Notes: a model not told the origin generated them from the letters alone. A stretch of DNA of 64,000 bases from Aggregatilinea lenta (GCF_003569045.1 NZ_BFCB01000003.1:1240001-1304000); one strand, 5' to 3'. Shown: positions 27,488 through 39,038, numbered from the stretch's first letter. Made by a program: numbers and translations.

Positions 27488-27500
27488 TGTTTACTAAACA
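27488..27500. promoter_or_regulatory. LacI-type operator O1
   Basis: TGTTTACTAAACA is a perfect odd-centred palindrome immediately upstream of the LacI gene. Its arms recur before the importer gene (27665-27695). Autoregulation is inferred. Confidence 0.55.
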
Positions 27501-27571
27501 GAATCGAATTTCATCTTACAATAAATTGGCAAATATGACCAGAGGGAATGTCGTAAAAGCAGTTTGACCCT

Positions 27572-27600
27572 TTGACAAGCCCCCCAGATCGCCTTAAAAT
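27572..27600 (+). promoter_or_regulatory. Strong sigma-70 promoter for the pentose importer operon
   Basis: TTGACA (27572-27577), 17-base spacer, TAAAAT (27595-27600). Transcription would begin near 27607, giving a leader of about 160 bases that contains the operator-like sites at 27665-27695. Confidence 0.7.
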
Positions 27601-27664
27601 GGAGTATGAAGTGTCGTTTCTGAACATATACTTTTCGAAACAAATGTTACGGACCGGGTACTTC

Positions 27665-27695
27665 CTAAACAGTGTTCGCATTTGTTTAGTGAATA
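27665..27695. promoter_or_regulatory. LacI-type operator region O2 in the importer leader
   Basis: CTAAACA (27665-27671) and TGTTTAG (27683-27689) form an inverted repeat with an 11-base gap. The 13-mer TGTTTAGTGAATA (27683-27695), read on the opposite strand, matches O1 at 11 of 13 positions. Placement downstream of the promoter suits a roadblock or a DNA loop with O1. Confidence 0.45.
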
Positions 27696-27767
27696 CCTGT
27701 GTGGAGCATTGCTGAACGCCTCTCCGTCAACCCCTTATTGCCCTGTTTCTATATTTGGAGGAAAAGG

Positions 27768-29714
27768 ATGAACAAGTATAGATTATCGAGACGGCAGTTT
27801 TTGAAGCAGGCTGCCGCAGTCACCGCGGCAACTGCCCTTCCTGGTCAGTTGTTGGGGGTCCCCGCAACCGTTCTGGCTGCCCCCCGGAGACAGGAAGTTG
27901 CTCCAGGCGTGCTCAGGGAGGAGTGCCTGATCCTGGAGAACCCATCCGGGACTGTGCTACCGGCAGATGACTTCAACCGTTGGCGGAGCGGCTACAGCGC
28001 CGTCTGGGTAGGCGGCCTCCAGCAACTGGCCCTGGATGCGCTGTGGTACATCGATCCGGATGCGGGCGTTGACGGCGTATGGGATAATGCCCTGGCAGCC
28101 GAGATGCCGATCTACAATGACGACTTCACCCAGATGACCGTCAAGCTGCGCGAGGGCCTCTACTGGAGCGACGGCGTCGAGTTTACCGCGGATGACCTGT
28201 ACTTTACCGTCGAACTCCTGAAGAACACGCCTGGAATGCAGTATCAGGGCCTGTTCGATGGCAGCATCGACCACATGGAACAGCCCGACCGGAATACCGT
28301 TATCTTCTACCTGAAAGCCCCCAACTCCCGCTTCCACTCTGCCTTCACGGTGCGCTGGGGCGCCTGCTACATCATGCCCAAGCACATCTGGGAACAGGCA
28401 GAGGACCCGGTGGCGTTCACATTCAATCCTCCGGTCAGCCTGGGCGCCTACACACTCAGGGATTTCGATCCGAACGGCAAATGGACCCTCTGGGAGCGCC
28501 GCGAAGACTGGCAGCGGACCTCGGTCGCCCTCCTGGGTGAAGTGTCCGTTAAGTACGCCATGTACATTGATCCAGGCCCCAGCGACAAGCGCGTGATCGC
28601 CCAGATGGCACACGAACTGGACGTGATCCACGACATCACCCCCGAAGGCCGTATTACCCTGGCCCGGGAAAACCCATCCTCGATTGGCTGGTTCCCTTCG
28701 TTCCCCTGGGCGCATCCGGATCCCACCCTGCCGGCTGTCATTTACAACAACGAAAAACCCGGTCTGGACAAGAAGGAAGTCCGCTGGGCGTTGACTCTGG
28801 CGATCGATATCGTCCAGGTCGCCCTGGCCTCGTATAGAGGCGCGGCAACCATCTCCGCCATTCACGTTCCGCCGACTGGTATGTACCCTGAGTACTATCA
28901 CGCGCCGCTGGAACCCTGGTTGAATGACTTCACCATCAAGGTGGGTGGAGAGGACTACAAGCCTTATGATCCAACCGCCGCTCAAAAGATCGCCGACTTG
29001 GCTCGCGAGAGCCTGGGCGACCTAGTGCCGACCGATCCCGAGATCATCAAGCAGTACATTGGGGCCGGTTGGTGGAAACACGATCTCGACGCCGCTGAAC
29101 AGCTCATGCTGGACGCCGGCATGCAGAAGATAGACGGCAAGTGGGCCTTGCCCGATGGCTCGGAATTCAAAGTGCCGCTGATGAGCATGAATGAATCAAA
29201 CCCGACCATGAACCGGGCGGCTGCCATGGTTGCCGAGAACTGGGAGGCATTCGGCATCGATACCTCCCTCGATGCGCAGGCTAACCCCTGGCCCATCATG
29301 ACGGCTGGTGAGTACAGCGCCAATCTGGCCTGGACGATCGAGACGTGGGGTGGCCATCCCGACCTGTTCTTCTTCCTCCAGTACTGGCACTCAAGGTTGT
29401 ACGTCCCGAGCGGCGAAAACGCTGCGGGCAGCAACAGCATGCGCTGGAAGCACCCCGAACTCGACCGGATCATTGAAGAAATCGAGATGATTTCTTTCGA
29501 CGACCCGAGGGGCGTCGAGCTGGGACTGGAGTTCTGCAAGCTCGCCGTCCAGGAGATGCCGATTACCCCACTCATGGCGTACAATGTCTTCACGACCATG
29601 GACACCACCTACTTCACCGGGTATCCATCGATCGATGAACCCTATACGGATCCGGTGCCGAACTGGGGTAATACCAAATATATGTTCGTCAAGATCAAGC
29701 CCAACACGATGTAA
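27768..29714 (+). CDS. Family 5 ABC substrate-binding protein, Tat-exported (oligosaccharide/peptide type)
   Basis: 648 residues from the ATG at 27768, placed by GGAGG upstream; the upstream in-frame ATG adds a non-signal extension and is rejected. The Tat signal is SRRQFLKQAAAVTAATALPG. The body matches DppA/OppA family 5 binding proteins (LREGLYWSDGVEFTADDLYFTVELL; LTLAIDIVQVALASYRGAA). Although the family is named for peptides, such proteins also bind xylo- and arabino-oligosaccharides. The flanking GH51 and Weimberg genes favour a pentose oligosaccharide ligand here (inference). Confidence 0.88.
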   Translation: MNKYRLSRRQFLKQAAAVTAATALPGQLLGVPATVLAAPRRQEVAPGVLREECLILENPSGTVLPADDFNRWRSGYSAVWVGGLQQLALDALWYIDPDAGVDGVWDNALAAEMPIYNDDFTQMTVKLREGLYWSDGVEFTADDLYFTVELLKNTPGMQYQGLFDGSIDHMEQPDRNTVIFYLKAPNSRFHSAFTVRWGACYIMPKHIWEQAEDPVAFTFNPPVSLGAYTLRDFDPNGKWTLWERREDWQRTSVALLGEVSVKYAMYIDPGPSDKRVIAQMAHELDVIHDITPEGRITLARENPSSIGWFPSFPWAHPDPTLPAVIYNNEKPGLDKKEVRWALTLAIDIVQVALASYRGAATISAIHVPPTGMYPEYYHAPLEPWLNDFTIKVGGEDYKPYDPTAAQKIADLARESLGDLVPTDPEIIKQYIGAGWWKHDLDAAEQLMLDAGMQKIDGKWALPDGSEFKVPLMSMNESNPTMNRAAAMVAENWEAFGIDTSLDAQANPWPIMTAGEYSANLAWTIETWGGHPDLFFFLQYWHSRLYVPSGENAAGSNSMRWKHPELDRIIEEIEMISFDDPRGVELGLEFCKLAVQEMPITPLMAYNVFTTMDTTYFTGYPSIDEPYTDPVPNWGNTKYMFVKIKPNTM

Positions 29715-29806
29715 GCTCGGCAAGGGAAAGATCGCGCTGAGCATTGAGTTGGTGCCAAGGAACTCGAAGCGATAATCGAGGTAGCCAGCAGGTCCAACGT
29801 ATTACT

Positions 29807-29852
29807 CCTCCACTGCGGTTGTCTTCACCGGCAGTCGCGGTGGAGGTTTTTT
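29807..29852 (+). terminator. Rho-independent-type attenuator between binding protein and permeases
   Basis: A 12-bp stem (29807-29818 with 29835-29846; arms CCTCCACTGCGG / TCGCGGTGGAGG, with G-T pairs) is followed directly by TTTTTT. It lies inside the operon, so partial read-through would give excess binding protein over the membrane subunits. Confidence 0.75.
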
Positions 29853-29870
29853 CTTAAGGGAAATGGCCCA

Positions 29871-30884
29871 ATGCGAAACTTTGTCCTCCGATATTTGATT
29901 CCACGCGTTGTCCAGTACCTGACGATCATTTTTGTCGGGATCACGGTAACTTTCATCATTCCCAGGCTCGCGCCTACTGACCCGGTAGCAGCGCAGGTAT
30001 CCATGATGATCGCGAGGGGCAGCTCCCTCGACCCGGCATCTATCGAATCAATGCGCGCCGCTCTGACCGACCTTTACGGGCTGTCAGGCAGTCCGGTCGA
30101 GCAGTACTTCGCGTTTTGGGGTCGCCTGTTCAGGGGCGATCTTGGCCCTTCGCTCGGTAACTTCCCGACCCCCGTATCCAAGATGATTGGCCAGGCTTTG
30201 CCGTACACCCTCAGGCTGTTGATCCCCGCGGTGATCATCTCGTTCATACTTGGCAACTTCTTCGGGGGCCTGTCCAGCTACTATCCGCGTAACATAGGAT
30301 TGAAGGTGATCGAAGTGGTGGGCCAGGCGGTCCGATCAATTCCGTACTACATCGTGGCCATCGTGCTGCTGGTGGTGTTCGCGTACTTCATCCCGATCTT
30401 TCCATTCAGTGGAGCCTACCCGATCGGCACTCGTCCCGATTGGTCCTCCCCTGAGTTTATCTGGACATACATCGAGCATAGCGTGCTCCCGGCAGCCACG
30501 CTGGTGCTGGTTGGGTTTGGAGGCTGGTTTGTTGGCATGAAGTCCCTCACCTCCAACATCATCTCCGAAGACTATGTGGTGTATGCCGAAACCGCGGGGC
30601 TGAAAAAGAACAAGATCCTCGTCCATTACATTATGCGCACCGCTATGCTGCCGCAGCTCACTGCACTGGCCATGTCGCTTGGAACAATCTTCAGTGGCGC
30701 CCTCATCATGGAGGTCGTTTTTGGTTACCCCGGGATTGGCAGTCTGGCCATCGTGGCGGTTTACAGGAACGATTATTCCATGATCATGGGCATTACCATT
30801 TATTCGATCATCGGGGTTGCAACCACCGTTTTCCTCATGGACTTACTCTACCCACTCTTCGACCCACGGGTGCGCTATCAATAG
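29871..30884 (+). CDS. ABC transporter permease, DppB-type
   Basis: 337 residues with about six membrane helices. Family landmarks are the N-terminal [21 protein letters not shown], the [26 protein letters not shown] segment (a long DppB feature between helices 1 and 2; shown only as landmark) and the EAA-like [19 protein letters not shown]. It pairs with the next permease and starts 18 bases after the attenuator. Confidence 0.9.
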   Translation: MRNFVLRYLIPRVVQYLTIIFVGITVTFIIPRLAPTDPVAAQVSMMIARGSSLDPASIESMRAALTDLYGLSGSPVEQYFAFWGRLFRGDLGPSLGNFPTPVSKMIGQALPYTLRLLIPAVIISFILGNFFGGLSSYYPRNIGLKVIEVVGQAVRSIPYYIVAIVLLVVFAYFIPIFPFSGAYPIGTRPDWSSPEFIWTYIEHSVLPAATLVLVGFGGWFVGMKSLTSNIISEDYVVYAETAGLKKNKILVHYIMRTAMLPQLTALAMSLGTIFSGALIMEVVFGYPGIGSLAIVAVYRNDYSMIMGITIYSIIGVATTVFLMDLLYPLFDPRVRYQ

Positions 30885-30894
30885 GAGATAAACA

Positions 30895-31752
30895 ATGCTC
30901 AAAGTATTGCGGGATCTCCTTAGATATGATGGCCGTTTCCGTCTCGCTGTCATTCTCCTGGGAGGCGTGGTGGTGATGATTATCCTGTCCTACGACTCTC
31001 CCTACGATCCGGGCAAGACCTTTGTCGTGCCGTGGGATCTACCTCCATCGCGGGAACATCTTTTCGGCACGACCTCTCGCGGTCAGGACCTCTTCTGGTG
31101 GTTGACCTTTGCCGTGCGCAATTCCCTTTACGTGGGGGTGGTGACCGCGATTATCTCGCGTGTGATATCTGTTCTGGTCGGTCTGACCGCCGGATACCGG
31201 GGCGGATGGCTCGACAAGGTGCTGATGGCGATCAGCGATACCTTCGTGGTTTTGCCCCTGCTTCCCATCCTTATCTTGCTGAGTTTCTTGCTCCGAGACA
31301 GCATGAATTTGCTTACTTTGGCAATTATCCTGGGGCTTTTCGGCTGGTCGTTTGACGCCCGCCTGATACGCTCCCAGGTGCTGAGCTTGAGGGAGCGCTC
31401 GTTCACGCGCACGGCGGTCTATTCTGGAACCAGCGGATTTCGGATCACGATCCAGGAGCACCTTCCCTTCGTGCTGCCGATCGTGTTTGCCACCACCCTG
31501 AATAACATCCTGTGGTCAATCGGAATGGAAGTGACCTTGAGTGTTCTTGGGCTTTCAGACTTGACCACGCCTACCCTTGGAACCGCCCTCTATTGGGCTA
31601 ACCAGCATGGAGCGTTGGTGGCGGGGCTATGGTGGTGGATCACCGCACCGGCCCTGATAGCAGTTGTCCTGTTTCTCGGTCTGTACTTGCTCTTCACGAG
31701 CATCAACGAATTCATCGATCCGCGGACCCGTCTGCGCTTGATTGGAGGATAA
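30895..31752 (+). CDS. ABC transporter permease, DppC-type
   Basis: 285 residues, AGGAGA upstream. DppC-type landmarks are the extracytoplasmic segment [20 protein letters not shown], the conserved [18 protein letters not shown] and [19 protein letters not shown] before the ATPase-contact loop. It forms the channel together with the protein encoded at 29871. Its stop lies 5 bases before the likely GTG start of the first ATPase. Confidence 0.9.
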   Translation: MLKVLRDLLRYDGRFRLAVILLGGVVVMIILSYDSPYDPGKTFVVPWDLPPSREHLFGTTSRGQDLFWWLTFAVRNSLYVGVVTAIISRVISVLVGLTAGYRGGWLDKVLMAISDTFVVLPLLPILILLSFLLRDSMNLLTLAIILGLFGWSFDARLIRSQVLSLRERSFTRTAVYSGTSGFRITIQEHLPFVLPIVFATTLNNILWSIGMEVTLSVLGLSDLTTPTLGTALYWANQHGALVAGLWWWITAPALIAVVLFLGLYLLFTSINEFIDPRTRLRLIGG

Positions 31753-31756
31753 CCGC

Positions 31757-32749
31757 GTGACCCTGTTAAGCGTACAAAACCTCCGTGCCTATTACCGGAC
31801 CGAGGCTTATGGAATTTCCCGGACTGTGCGGGCTGTTGACGGGGTTTCTTTTGACCTCTTTCCAAACGAGATTTACGGTGTGGCGGGCGAGTCGAGCTGC
31901 GGCAAAACCACCTTGATCAAAGTGATCTCGGGGAATATCAAACCCCCATTAAAGGCTCTTGATGGGAGCGTGAACTACAACTTTGGTGAATACGAAGTTG
32001 ACATGCTGAAGATATCACAAAACGAACTCCGCGAGAGCGTGCGTTGGAAGGAAATCTCGTACGTCATGCAAGGCTCGATGAGCGTCCTCAACCCGGTGCG
32101 CAAAGTGATTAAGACGTTCCAGGATATTGTGGATACGCACGAGCACATAACGGACAAAAAGAAATTCCTTGAAGAAACGCGCGCGCATATCAATCAGTTG
32201 GGACTCCCGCCCGATGTGCTTAACGCTTATCCGCACCAACTCTCTGGCGGTATGCGCCAGCGGGTGGCAATCGCCCTGGCAACTGTGTTCAAGCCCGCCC
32301 TGATTATTGCGGACGAGCCTACGACGGCCCTGGATGTCGTCGTGCAGCGGGGTGTCCTGCAAATGATCAAGGATATTCAGGCCGTGAGCAACAATACGGT
32401 TCTCCTGGTAACGCATGATATGGCAGTGCATGCCAATGTAGCCGATCGCGTGATGATCATGTATGCGGGCCGGATTGTCGAAGAAGCGCCAACCGAGAGC
32501 ATCTTCAACGCGCCGCTCCACCCGTACACCCAGCATCTGACCAGCTCACTGGCAGTGATCGGCGAAAAATCGACTAGAGCGAGCCTGAAAGGCACACCGC
32601 CCAACCTTGCCGATCCTCCAGGCGGCTGTCGGTTCCACCCCCGCTGCCCTTACGTGATGGAGGTGTGCCGCACCGTCGTACCCGATTTGGTCCTGGTCAA
32701 AGAACGTCATCGCGTGGCCTGCCATCTCGTGGAGGCGGAATCACTATGA
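31757..32749 (+). CDS. ABC transporter ATP-binding protein, DppD-type
   Basis: 330 residues from a GTG at 31757 with GGAGG correctly spaced inside the previous gene's end; a TTG at 31742 would overlap that ribosome site. It shows Walker [10 protein letters not shown], signature [13 protein letters not shown], Walker [13 protein letters not shown] and the switch histidine in LVTHDMAV. The C-terminal oligopeptide-transporter extension has a four-Cys pattern ([14 protein letters not shown] plus CHL). It heterodimerises with the next gene product to energise uptake. Confidence 0.9.
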   Translation: MTLLSVQNLRAYYRTEAYGISRTVRAVDGVSFDLFPNEIYGVAGESSCGKTTLIKVISGNIKPPLKALDGSVNYNFGEYEVDMLKISQNELRESVRWKEISYVMQGSMSVLNPVRKVIKTFQDIVDTHEHITDKKKFLEETRAHINQLGLPPDVLNAYPHQLSGGMRQRVAIALATVFKPALIIADEPTTALDVVVQRGVLQMIKDIQAVSNNTVLLVTHDMAVHANVADRVMIMYAGRIVEEAPTESIFNAPLHPYTQHLTSSLAVIGEKSTRASLKGTPPNLADPPGGCRFHPRCPYVMEVCRTVVPDLVLVKERHRVACHLVEAESL

Positions 32750-33765
32750 GCGCAAACGGAACACTACTGGATGTCCAGCACGTGACGGTCGAATTCCATA
32801 TTGGAGGATTGTTGGGGGGCACCGTTCTCACGGCGGTGAATGATATTTCCTTCTCCCTGGAGAGTGACAAGCCAGAAATATTCACCCTCGCCGGTGAAAG
32901 CGGCAGTGGCAAAACCACGCTGTCTCGCCTGCTGCTTCGCGATCTTGAACCCACAAGGGGCAAAGTGCTGTTTCAAGGCCGCGATGTGTCAACGATCCGC
33001 AAACGATCCGAGTTTATTGAGTTTGTGAAGAAAGTCCAACCGGTTTTCCAGAATCCGTTCGAGACCTTCAGCCCCTTGCGGCGGGTGGATGCGTACCTGT
33101 TCGACACGGTCAAGAACTTTGGGATGGCGTCGAACCGTCACGATGCGGCCAGGGTCGTGGATGAGGCTCTCCACAATGTGGGGCTGTCGCTGGATGAAGT
33201 GAGGCAGCGCTATCCGCATGAACTTTCCGGCGGTCAGATCCAACGCGTGTCGGTGGCGCGGGCGCTGATCTCAAAACCCAGGCTAATCCTGGCCGATGAG
33301 CCTGTATCGATGGTCGATGCATCGCTGCGCATGGAGATCGTGAACCTGTTCCAGAAGCTGCGGGATGAACAGCAAGTGAGCGTCGTCTACATCACGCATG
33401 ATCTGGCAACTGCTTACTACATCAGCGACCGGATTGGAATCATGCTGCGTGGATACGTGGTTGAATCGGGTCCGGTTGAGGACGTCCTGGAACGGCCTGC
33501 GCACCCGTATACGCAACTGCTAAAGGAATCAGTTCCCGAGCCTGCTCCCAAGAAGCGCGAGTCCTGGGCAAAACATATTGAGCTTGGAACAACCGAAGTC
33601 AAGGAGTACGGGCGAATCGGGTGCAAGTTTGCGGGCCGCTGCCCCAAAGTGATGGATATCTGCCGCGAGGCTGATCCGCCGGATGTGCAGGTTGGACGGC
33701 AAACCGTGAAGTGCTACCTGTATACGGAACACACCGAGAAAGCCGACGCTGGACCACAATCCTGA
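32746..33765 (+). CDS. ABC transporter ATP-binding protein, DppF-type
   Basis: 339 residues from an ATG overlapping the upstream stop (ATGA). It shows Walker [12 protein letters not shown], signature [15 protein letters not shown], Walker [13 protein letters not shown], switch [11 protein letters not shown] and the C-terminal Cys-containing extension ([14 protein letters not shown]). It is the second ATPase of the importer. The gene ends the transport part of the operon, 139 bases before the first GH51 gene. Confidence 0.9.
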   Translation: MSANGTLLDVQHVTVEFHIGGLLGGTVLTAVNDISFSLESDKPEIFTLAGESGSGKTTLSRLLLRDLEPTRGKVLFQGRDVSTIRKRSEFIEFVKKVQPVFQNPFETFSPLRRVDAYLFDTVKNFGMASNRHDAARVVDEALHNVGLSLDEVRQRYPHELSGGQIQRVSVARALISKPRLILADEPVSMVDASLRMEIVNLFQKLRDEQQVSVVYITHDLATAYYISDRIGIMLRGYVVESGPVEDVLERPAHPYTQLLKESVPEPAPKKRESWAKHIELGTTEVKEYGRIGCKFAGRCPKVMDICREADPPDVQVGRQTVKCYLYTEHTEKADAGPQS

Positions 33766-33904
33766 TCTCAATCTAGCCGGTGATATTCAGCCAAGTTAGT
33801 GCGTGACATGCACCCCTGACAATTGATTACGGATGTCGTTGTGCCATCTGCTGTCGCGTATCGATTCTTTCCGGAATATTCTTTTTATATGAGGAACCCA
33901 GAAT

Positions 33905-35395
33905 ATGGCACAAGCTGCGGTATACATTGATACGAACCGGGTTATCAGCGCCATCTCGCCCTTGCTCTTCAGTGGGTTTGCCGAGCATATGGGGCGGTGC
34001 ATCTATGAAGGCATCTACGATCCGGCTTCACCTCATGCCGACGAGCACGGCTTGCGCCGGGATGTGCTGGCTGCACTGCGCGACCTCAACTTGCGCTCTG
34101 TTCGCTATCCCGGCGGCAATTTCCTCAGTGGATATTCCTGGGAAGACGGCATTGGTCCCAAAGCCCAGCGTCCACGCCGCCGTGACCTCGCCTGGCAGTC
34201 CATCGAAACCAATCAATTTGGTACCGACGAGTTCCTGCATTTTTGTCGCGAACTCAATACCGAGCCGATGTTGAGCGTCAACATGGGCACGGGCACCATT
34301 CAGAATGCCGCCAACCTTGTCGAATACTGCAACGGGCCGGTTGGTACAGCCTATGGAGATCTGCGCGCCCGTAATGGTCACGCTGATCCTTACGGTGTGA
34401 AATTCTGGTGCGTCGGCAACGAGATGGATGGCCCCTGGCAAATTGGGCACCTGGAAGCCGAAGATTATGGCAAGAAAGCGCTGGAAGCCGCCAAAATGAT
34501 GCGCTGGCACGATCCCTCCATTGAGACTATTTTGTGTGGGTCATCCAATCCACAGATGCCGACCTATCCTGAATGGGATCGCACGGCGCTTGAGATCGCA
34601 TGGGAACATGTCGACTATCATTCGATGCACTACTACGCCATGAATGAAAACAACGATACTGCCAGCTATCTGGCGCTCAGTGCTGACTTTGAAGATTTCG
34701 TGGATACGCTGGCGGGCGTTTTACGGTATGTCAAAGCCAAGAAACGCTCGAAGCATAATGTGTATCTGTCGTGGGATGAATGGAATGTCTGGTACAAGGA
34801 TCGCAGCGGCAATGGGAACTGGGCCGAAGCGCCCCATCTTAGCGAGGAAGTCTATAACCTGGAAGATGCGCTCGTTGTGGCGCAATGGATGAATGTGTTC
34901 CTGCGCAAGTCCGATGTGCTGAAGATTGCATGTCTCGCGCAAATCGTCAATGTGATTTCACCGATCACTACCACCCGGAATGGGCTGCTCAAACACACAA
35001 CCTACTACCCGATCATGCTTTTTGGCCGGATGGCGTCGGGTAATGCACTGGACGTGGCAGTCAAGGCTCCGCTGTATGCGACCCACGAGTTCGGTGACAT
35101 GCCAGTCCTGGATGTGGCGTCATCACATGATATGGAAACCGGAACCAACGCGATCTTTATCGTCAATCGGAACCAGACCGATCGTGTGACAGTTGATCTA
35201 TGCTGGCAAGCGCTCACACCGGCCCGCGTTACGTCGGCCTATCAGATCGCCGGAACAGATCCCAAGGCCGTTAACAGCTTTGAGGATCCCGACTGCATCG
35301 CAGCCCGCGCGATCAAGGTTCAGGATGTTGCCGATGGTAAGGTCACACTGCAACTCCCGCCCCTTTCTTTCACGGCGATCGAGGTGGCGTTCTGA
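33905..35395 (+). CDS. Alpha-L-arabinofuranosidase, GH51
   Basis: 496 residues, GAGGAA upstream, no signal peptide, so cytoplasmic. A TIM barrel begins with [16 protein letters not shown] and [19 protein letters not shown], both hallmark GH51 stretches. The acid/base is Glu173 (VGNEMDG) and the nucleophile Glu292 (SWDEWNVWY). A C-terminal beta-sandwich follows. It would remove terminal L-arabinofuranose from imported arabinoxylan or arabinan oligomers. It is followed by a second, distinct GH51 gene. Confidence 0.95.
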   Translation: MAQAAVYIDTNRVISAISPLLFSGFAEHMGRCIYEGIYDPASPHADEHGLRRDVLAALRDLNLRSVRYPGGNFLSGYSWEDGIGPKAQRPRRRDLAWQSIETNQFGTDEFLHFCRELNTEPMLSVNMGTGTIQNAANLVEYCNGPVGTAYGDLRARNGHADPYGVKFWCVGNEMDGPWQIGHLEAEDYGKKALEAAKMMRWHDPSIETILCGSSNPQMPTYPEWDRTALEIAWEHVDYHSMHYYAMNENNDTASYLALSADFEDFVDTLAGVLRYVKAKKRSKHNVYLSWDEWNVWYKDRSGNGNWAEAPHLSEEVYNLEDALVVAQWMNVFLRKSDVLKIACLAQIVNVISPITTTRNGLLKHTTYYPIMLFGRMASGNALDVAVKAPLYATHEFGDMPVLDVASSHDMETGTNAIFIVNRNQTDRVTVDLCWQALTPARVTSAYQIAGTDPKAVNSFEDPDCIAARAIKVQDVADGKVTLQLPPLSFTAIEVAF

Positions 35396-35489
35396 TCGGC
35401 GGTGTATCGTCGAACACGCAAGTAAGGGCTGATGTTTTGAGCCATTGGATACGCGCCGTAAGGTGAAAATAGTTCGCATGCGGACTGAG

Positions 35490-35517
35490 TTGACAAACGC
35501 GCGCGGGGTAGTAGACT
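35490..35517 (+). promoter_or_regulatory. Promoter for the second GH51 gene
   Basis: TTGACA (35490-35495), 16-base spacer, TAGACT (35512-35517), giving a leader of about 50 bases before the ATG at 35576. It indicates the second arabinofuranosidase can be expressed apart from the importer operon. Confidence 0.5.
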
Positions 35518-35575
35518 GCGGGCGTTTTTTCACACCTGAACCGGGTGGCTTTGTTTCATAGAGGGGGCTGAAAGT

Positions 35576-37048
35576 ATGAACCGACTCACAATTTACTCCG
35601 ATGGGAATGGCCCGACGATCAATCGTCACATATACGGACATTTCGCGGAACACCTGGGCCGCTGCTTCTACGATGGCATATGGGTAGGGGAGGATTCCCC
35701 GATCCCCAACACGCGTGGCATTCGCGACGATGTCGTGGCCGCGCTGCGCGACATCAATACTCCCAACTTGCGGTGGCCGGGCGGTTGTTTCGCCGATGAT
35801 TATCACTGGCGTGACGGAATCGGCCCACGAGCCAGGCGTCCAGGCCGAGTCAACACGCATTGGGGCAATGTCATTGAGACAAATCACTTTGGCACCCATG
35901 AATTTCTGGATCTATGTGACCAATTGGGTTGCGAGCCATATATTTGCGGCAACGTGGGTAGCGGCACGGTGCAAGAAATGCGCGACTGGTTGGAGTATAT
36001 GACCTTTGCCGGCGACAGCACCCTGTCTAATGAGCGCCGCCAAAATGGGCAAGATGATCCCTGGTCGATTACCTACTGGGGGGTAGGTAATGAGAACTGG
36101 GGATGTGGTGGCAACATGCGGGCTGAATTCTACGCGGATGCATACCGGCGCTATGCGACATACTGTCGCCACTTTGATGATCGCAAGTTGTACCGGATCG
36201 CTGGTGGGCCGCACGACACCGATTATCACTGGACGGAAGTGCTTATGCGAGAAGCGGCGTCTCAAATGGAGGGGCTTTCCCTACATTATTACAGCCTGAT
36301 CCAATGGGATAACAAGGGGTCCGCGACTGCTTTTGATGAATCCGGGTGGTTTACAATTTTGAAAAAGGCCCTTTACATGGACACGATCATTGGTCGGCAC
36401 GGCGCGATCATGGATCGTTACGATCCGGATCGGCGCGTGGGCCTGATCGTGGACGAGTGGGGCACCTGGCATGATGCCGAACCGGGCACCGATCCGGCCT
36501 TTCTGTACCAGCAGAACACGCTGCGCGATGCGCTGGTTGCCGCTTTGACCCTGCACATTTTCAATAGTCACTGCGAGCGCGTCCATATGGCGAATATCGC
36601 GCAGACGGTGAACGTGCTCCAGGCGATGGTGTTAACCCAGGGCCAGCACATGATACTCACGCCGACCTATCACGTGTTTGAGATGTTCAAGGGACATCAG
36701 GACGCCACCCGGCTGCCCATCTTGCTGGAGACTGCGGATTATGTATTCAGCAACACCGCAATTCCGCAAGTAAGCGCGTCAGCTTCGCGGGATGCTGCAG
36801 GAGAAATACTGGTAACGCTCTGCAATACGAGTCCGACGCAGCCTGCTGAGTTGGCCTGTGATTTGCACGGAACTGGCGCTGCCAATATCACCGGGCGAGT
36901 TCTCACAGCCGAATCGATGAGTGCCCACAACACCTTCGAGTCGCCTGAGGCAATCCAACCTAATCAGTTTGACCAGTTTTCGAGGAGTAATGGCAGGCTG
37001 ACGATCTGGCTTCCAGCCATGTCGGTGGTCGCTTTGACGTTAACGTGA
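35576..37048 (+). CDS. Alpha-L-arabinofuranosidase, GH51 (second copy)
   Basis: 490 residues, GAGGGGG upstream, no signal peptide. GH51 landmarks are [34 protein letters not shown], acid/base Glu173 (VGNENWG) and nucleophile Glu294 ([10 protein letters not shown]). It differs considerably from the neighbouring GH51 and resembles the clade with NENWGCGG, often active on differently linked arabinose. Keeping two paralogues side by side suggests cleavage of different linkages. It is convergent with the xylonate dehydratase gene. Confidence 0.95.
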   Translation: MNRLTIYSDGNGPTINRHIYGHFAEHLGRCFYDGIWVGEDSPIPNTRGIRDDVVAALRDINTPNLRWPGGCFADDYHWRDGIGPRARRPGRVNTHWGNVIETNHFGTHEFLDLCDQLGCEPYICGNVGSGTVQEMRDWLEYMTFAGDSTLSNERRQNGQDDPWSITYWGVGNENWGCGGNMRAEFYADAYRRYATYCRHFDDRKLYRIAGGPHDTDYHWTEVLMREAASQMEGLSLHYYSLIQWDNKGSATAFDESGWFTILKKALYMDTIIGRHGAIMDRYDPDRRVGLIVDEWGTWHDAEPGTDPAFLYQQNTLRDALVAALTLHIFNSHCERVHMANIAQTVNVLQAMVLTQGQHMILTPTYHVFEMFKGHQDATRLPILLETADYVFSNTAIPQVSASASRDAAGEILVTLCNTSPTQPAELACDLHGTGAANITGRVLTAESMSAHNTFESPEAIQPNQFDQFSRSNGRLTIWLPAMSVVALTLT

Positions 37049-37070
37049 ACGTGCAGCGCCGGGGCCGGTG

Positions 37071-39038
37071 CTACACCGCCAGGCCCGCCTCGATGACTGC
37101 CACGATGCGATCCACATCGTAGATGCAGCCATTCCAGACGCCGCCGCCCACCTGCTGGAGGGCAGCCCACAGACGCGAATCGTCAGGCAGCTTCGCATGC
37201 GCGTGCAGGTTCGGGTGCGGGGTTCGCTGGCTCAGCAGAAGGGCGGCTTCCGGCGGCGCAAGCTCACGCCCATCCGCCGCAACCAGGGAGACGCGCCCTT
37301 CGAGGGTATTGCGATCGATCACAATATCTATCTCGTCACCGTCGCGCAGTTTGCCAATCGGACCACCGGCCAACGCTTCGGGGCCAACGTGCCCGATGCA
37401 CGCCCCAGTCGAGACGCCGCTGAAGCGTCCATCGGTGATGACCGGCACGTGTTTTCCCCAGGGGATGTACTTGAGCGCGGAAGTGAGCTGATACGTCTCT
37501 TCCATGCCGGTTCCCAAGGGGCCAATGCCAATCAAGACGATGATGTGGCCGGGTTCTACCGGCGCGCCGGTCATGCCTTTTACGGCGTTGACGGCATCTT
37601 TTTCGCTGGTGAAGATCCGCACGGTGCCGCGTTTGCGATAGACATTGTCCAGGCCGATCACATCGGGGTTGATGGCGGTTGCCTTGACGACGGATCCCTG
37701 GGGCGCAATGTTGCCCGTTGGGAAAATCATGGTGCTGCTCAGTCCGTTGGTGCGGGCCTGATCGGCGCTCATGATCACGTGATCGGGATCGACCCGTGCT
37801 TCGTTTGCCAGCCGCTCACGGCAAAGAAGCCGCCGCTGGCTCTGCGCCCACCAGTCCAGGTTGTCGCTGAGCGTCTGCCCGGAAACTGTCAGGACGTCCA
37901 GATGTAGCAGCCCCATGTCGCGGAGGTGAAGCATGACTTCGGGTACGGCTCCCGCGAAGAAGACCTGCACGGTTGGGTGGTTGCGAGGGCCGTTCGGGAG
38001 GACATCCACCAGGCGCGGCACGCTGCGGTTGGCGGCCTGCCAGTCCGCGACGGTGGGCAGACTCAGGCCAGCCGCGTGCGCGATGGCGGGCAGATGCAGC
38101 AGTAAATTCGTGCTGCCACCGACTGCCGCGTGAACGAGCATGGCATTTTCCAGCGCATGCTGCGTCAGGATATCGTGCAGGCGGATGCCGCCAGCCTTCA
38201 GGTGGAGCAGCGCCAGCGCGGAACGATGCGCCACATCCAGCCAGACCGGTTCGCCTGATGGGGCCAGCGCGCTGTGTGGCAGTGCCATCCCCAACGCCTC
38301 GGCGATCACCTGAGACGTGGCCGCGGTGCCCAGGAACTGGCAGCCGCCGCCCGAAGAGGCGCAGGCCCGGCATCCCATTTCGGCGGCGTAGTCCAGCGTG
38401 ATCAGTCCATGTGCAAACCGCGCGCCGATCGTCTGGATGATGGCGGTATCCTCGGCCTCAGGGTCAGGCAGCGTCACGCCGCCAGGGACCACGATCCCCG
38501 GCAGATCAGCCGTGCCCGCGAGCGCCATCATGATCGCGGGTAGGCCTTTGTCGCAGGTGCCAATGCCTATGACGCCCTGGCCCGTCGGCAGCGACCGGAT
38601 AAGCCGGCGCATCGTTATGGCCGCGTCGTTGCGGTAGGGCAGGCTGTCGAACATTCCCTCCGTGCCCTGGCTGCGCCCGTCGCACGGATCCGAGCAGTAG
38701 ACGGCGAAGGGAATACTGCTATGGTCGCGCAGTGTTGCGGCGGCACGCTCGACGAGCAGGGAAATTTCCCAGTGCCCGGTATGGTAGCCCAACGCCAGCG
38801 GCGAACCATCTTCGGCGCGTAAGCCGCCGTGCGTGCTGACGATGCAGTAGTGATCGCGGCCAACCTCCTCCGGATGCCAGCCCATCGCCACATTCTGCGT
38901 CATGCCAAACAGGTTGCCGCTCGGTTCCTCGCGCAGTGCGTCGGCAGTCAGGGGCAGGCGTCCTTGCGGACCCTCGCCGAACAATCGCGTCCCCTGCACA
39001 GGGGTCTCATTGCCAAGAATGTCGTCTCTGGTGGTCAT
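37071..39038 (-). CDS. Xylonate dehydratase, YjhG/YagF type (IlvD/Edd family)
   Basis: 655 residues from the ATG at 39038, which overlaps the stop of the upstream gene (TGATG). The length and sequence match the YjhG/YagF branch, with cluster cysteines in YCSDPCDGRSQGTEG, GTCDKGLPAIMMA and CRACASSGGGCQFLGTA, and near-complete agreement in GRFSGVSTGACIGHVGPEAL. It dehydrates D-xylonate (or a related pentonate) to 2-keto-3-deoxypentonate using an iron-sulfur cluster and a divalent metal. It is the first Weimberg-route enzyme present here. Confidence 0.92.
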   Translation of the reverse strand: MTTRDDILGNETPVQGTRLFGEGPQGRLPLTADALREEPSGNLFGMTQNVAMGWHPEEVGRDHYCIVSTHGGLRAEDGSPLALGYHTGHWEISLLVERAAATLRDHSSIPFAVYCSDPCDGRSQGTEGMFDSLPYRNDAAITMRRLIRSLPTGQGVIGIGTCDKGLPAIMMALAGTADLPGIVVPGGVTLPDPEAEDTAIIQTIGARFAHGLITLDYAAEMGCRACASSGGGCQFLGTAATSQVIAEALGMALPHSALAPSGEPVWLDVAHRSALALLHLKAGGIRLHDILTQHALENAMLVHAAVGGSTNLLLHLPAIAHAAGLSLPTVADWQAANRSVPRLVDVLPNGPRNHPTVQVFFAGAVPEVMLHLRDMGLLHLDVLTVSGQTLSDNLDWWAQSQRRLLCRERLANEARVDPDHVIMSADQARTNGLSSTMIFPTGNIAPQGSVVKATAINPDVIGLDNVYRKRGTVRIFTSEKDAVNAVKGMTGAPVEPGHIIVLIGIGPLGTGMEETYQLTSALKYIPWGKHVPVITDGRFSGVSTGACIGHVGPEALAGGPIGKLRDGDEIDIVIDRNTLEGRVSLVAADGRELAPPEAALLLSQRTPHPNLHAHAKLPDDSRLWAALQQVGGGVWNGCIYDVDRIVAVIEAGLAV

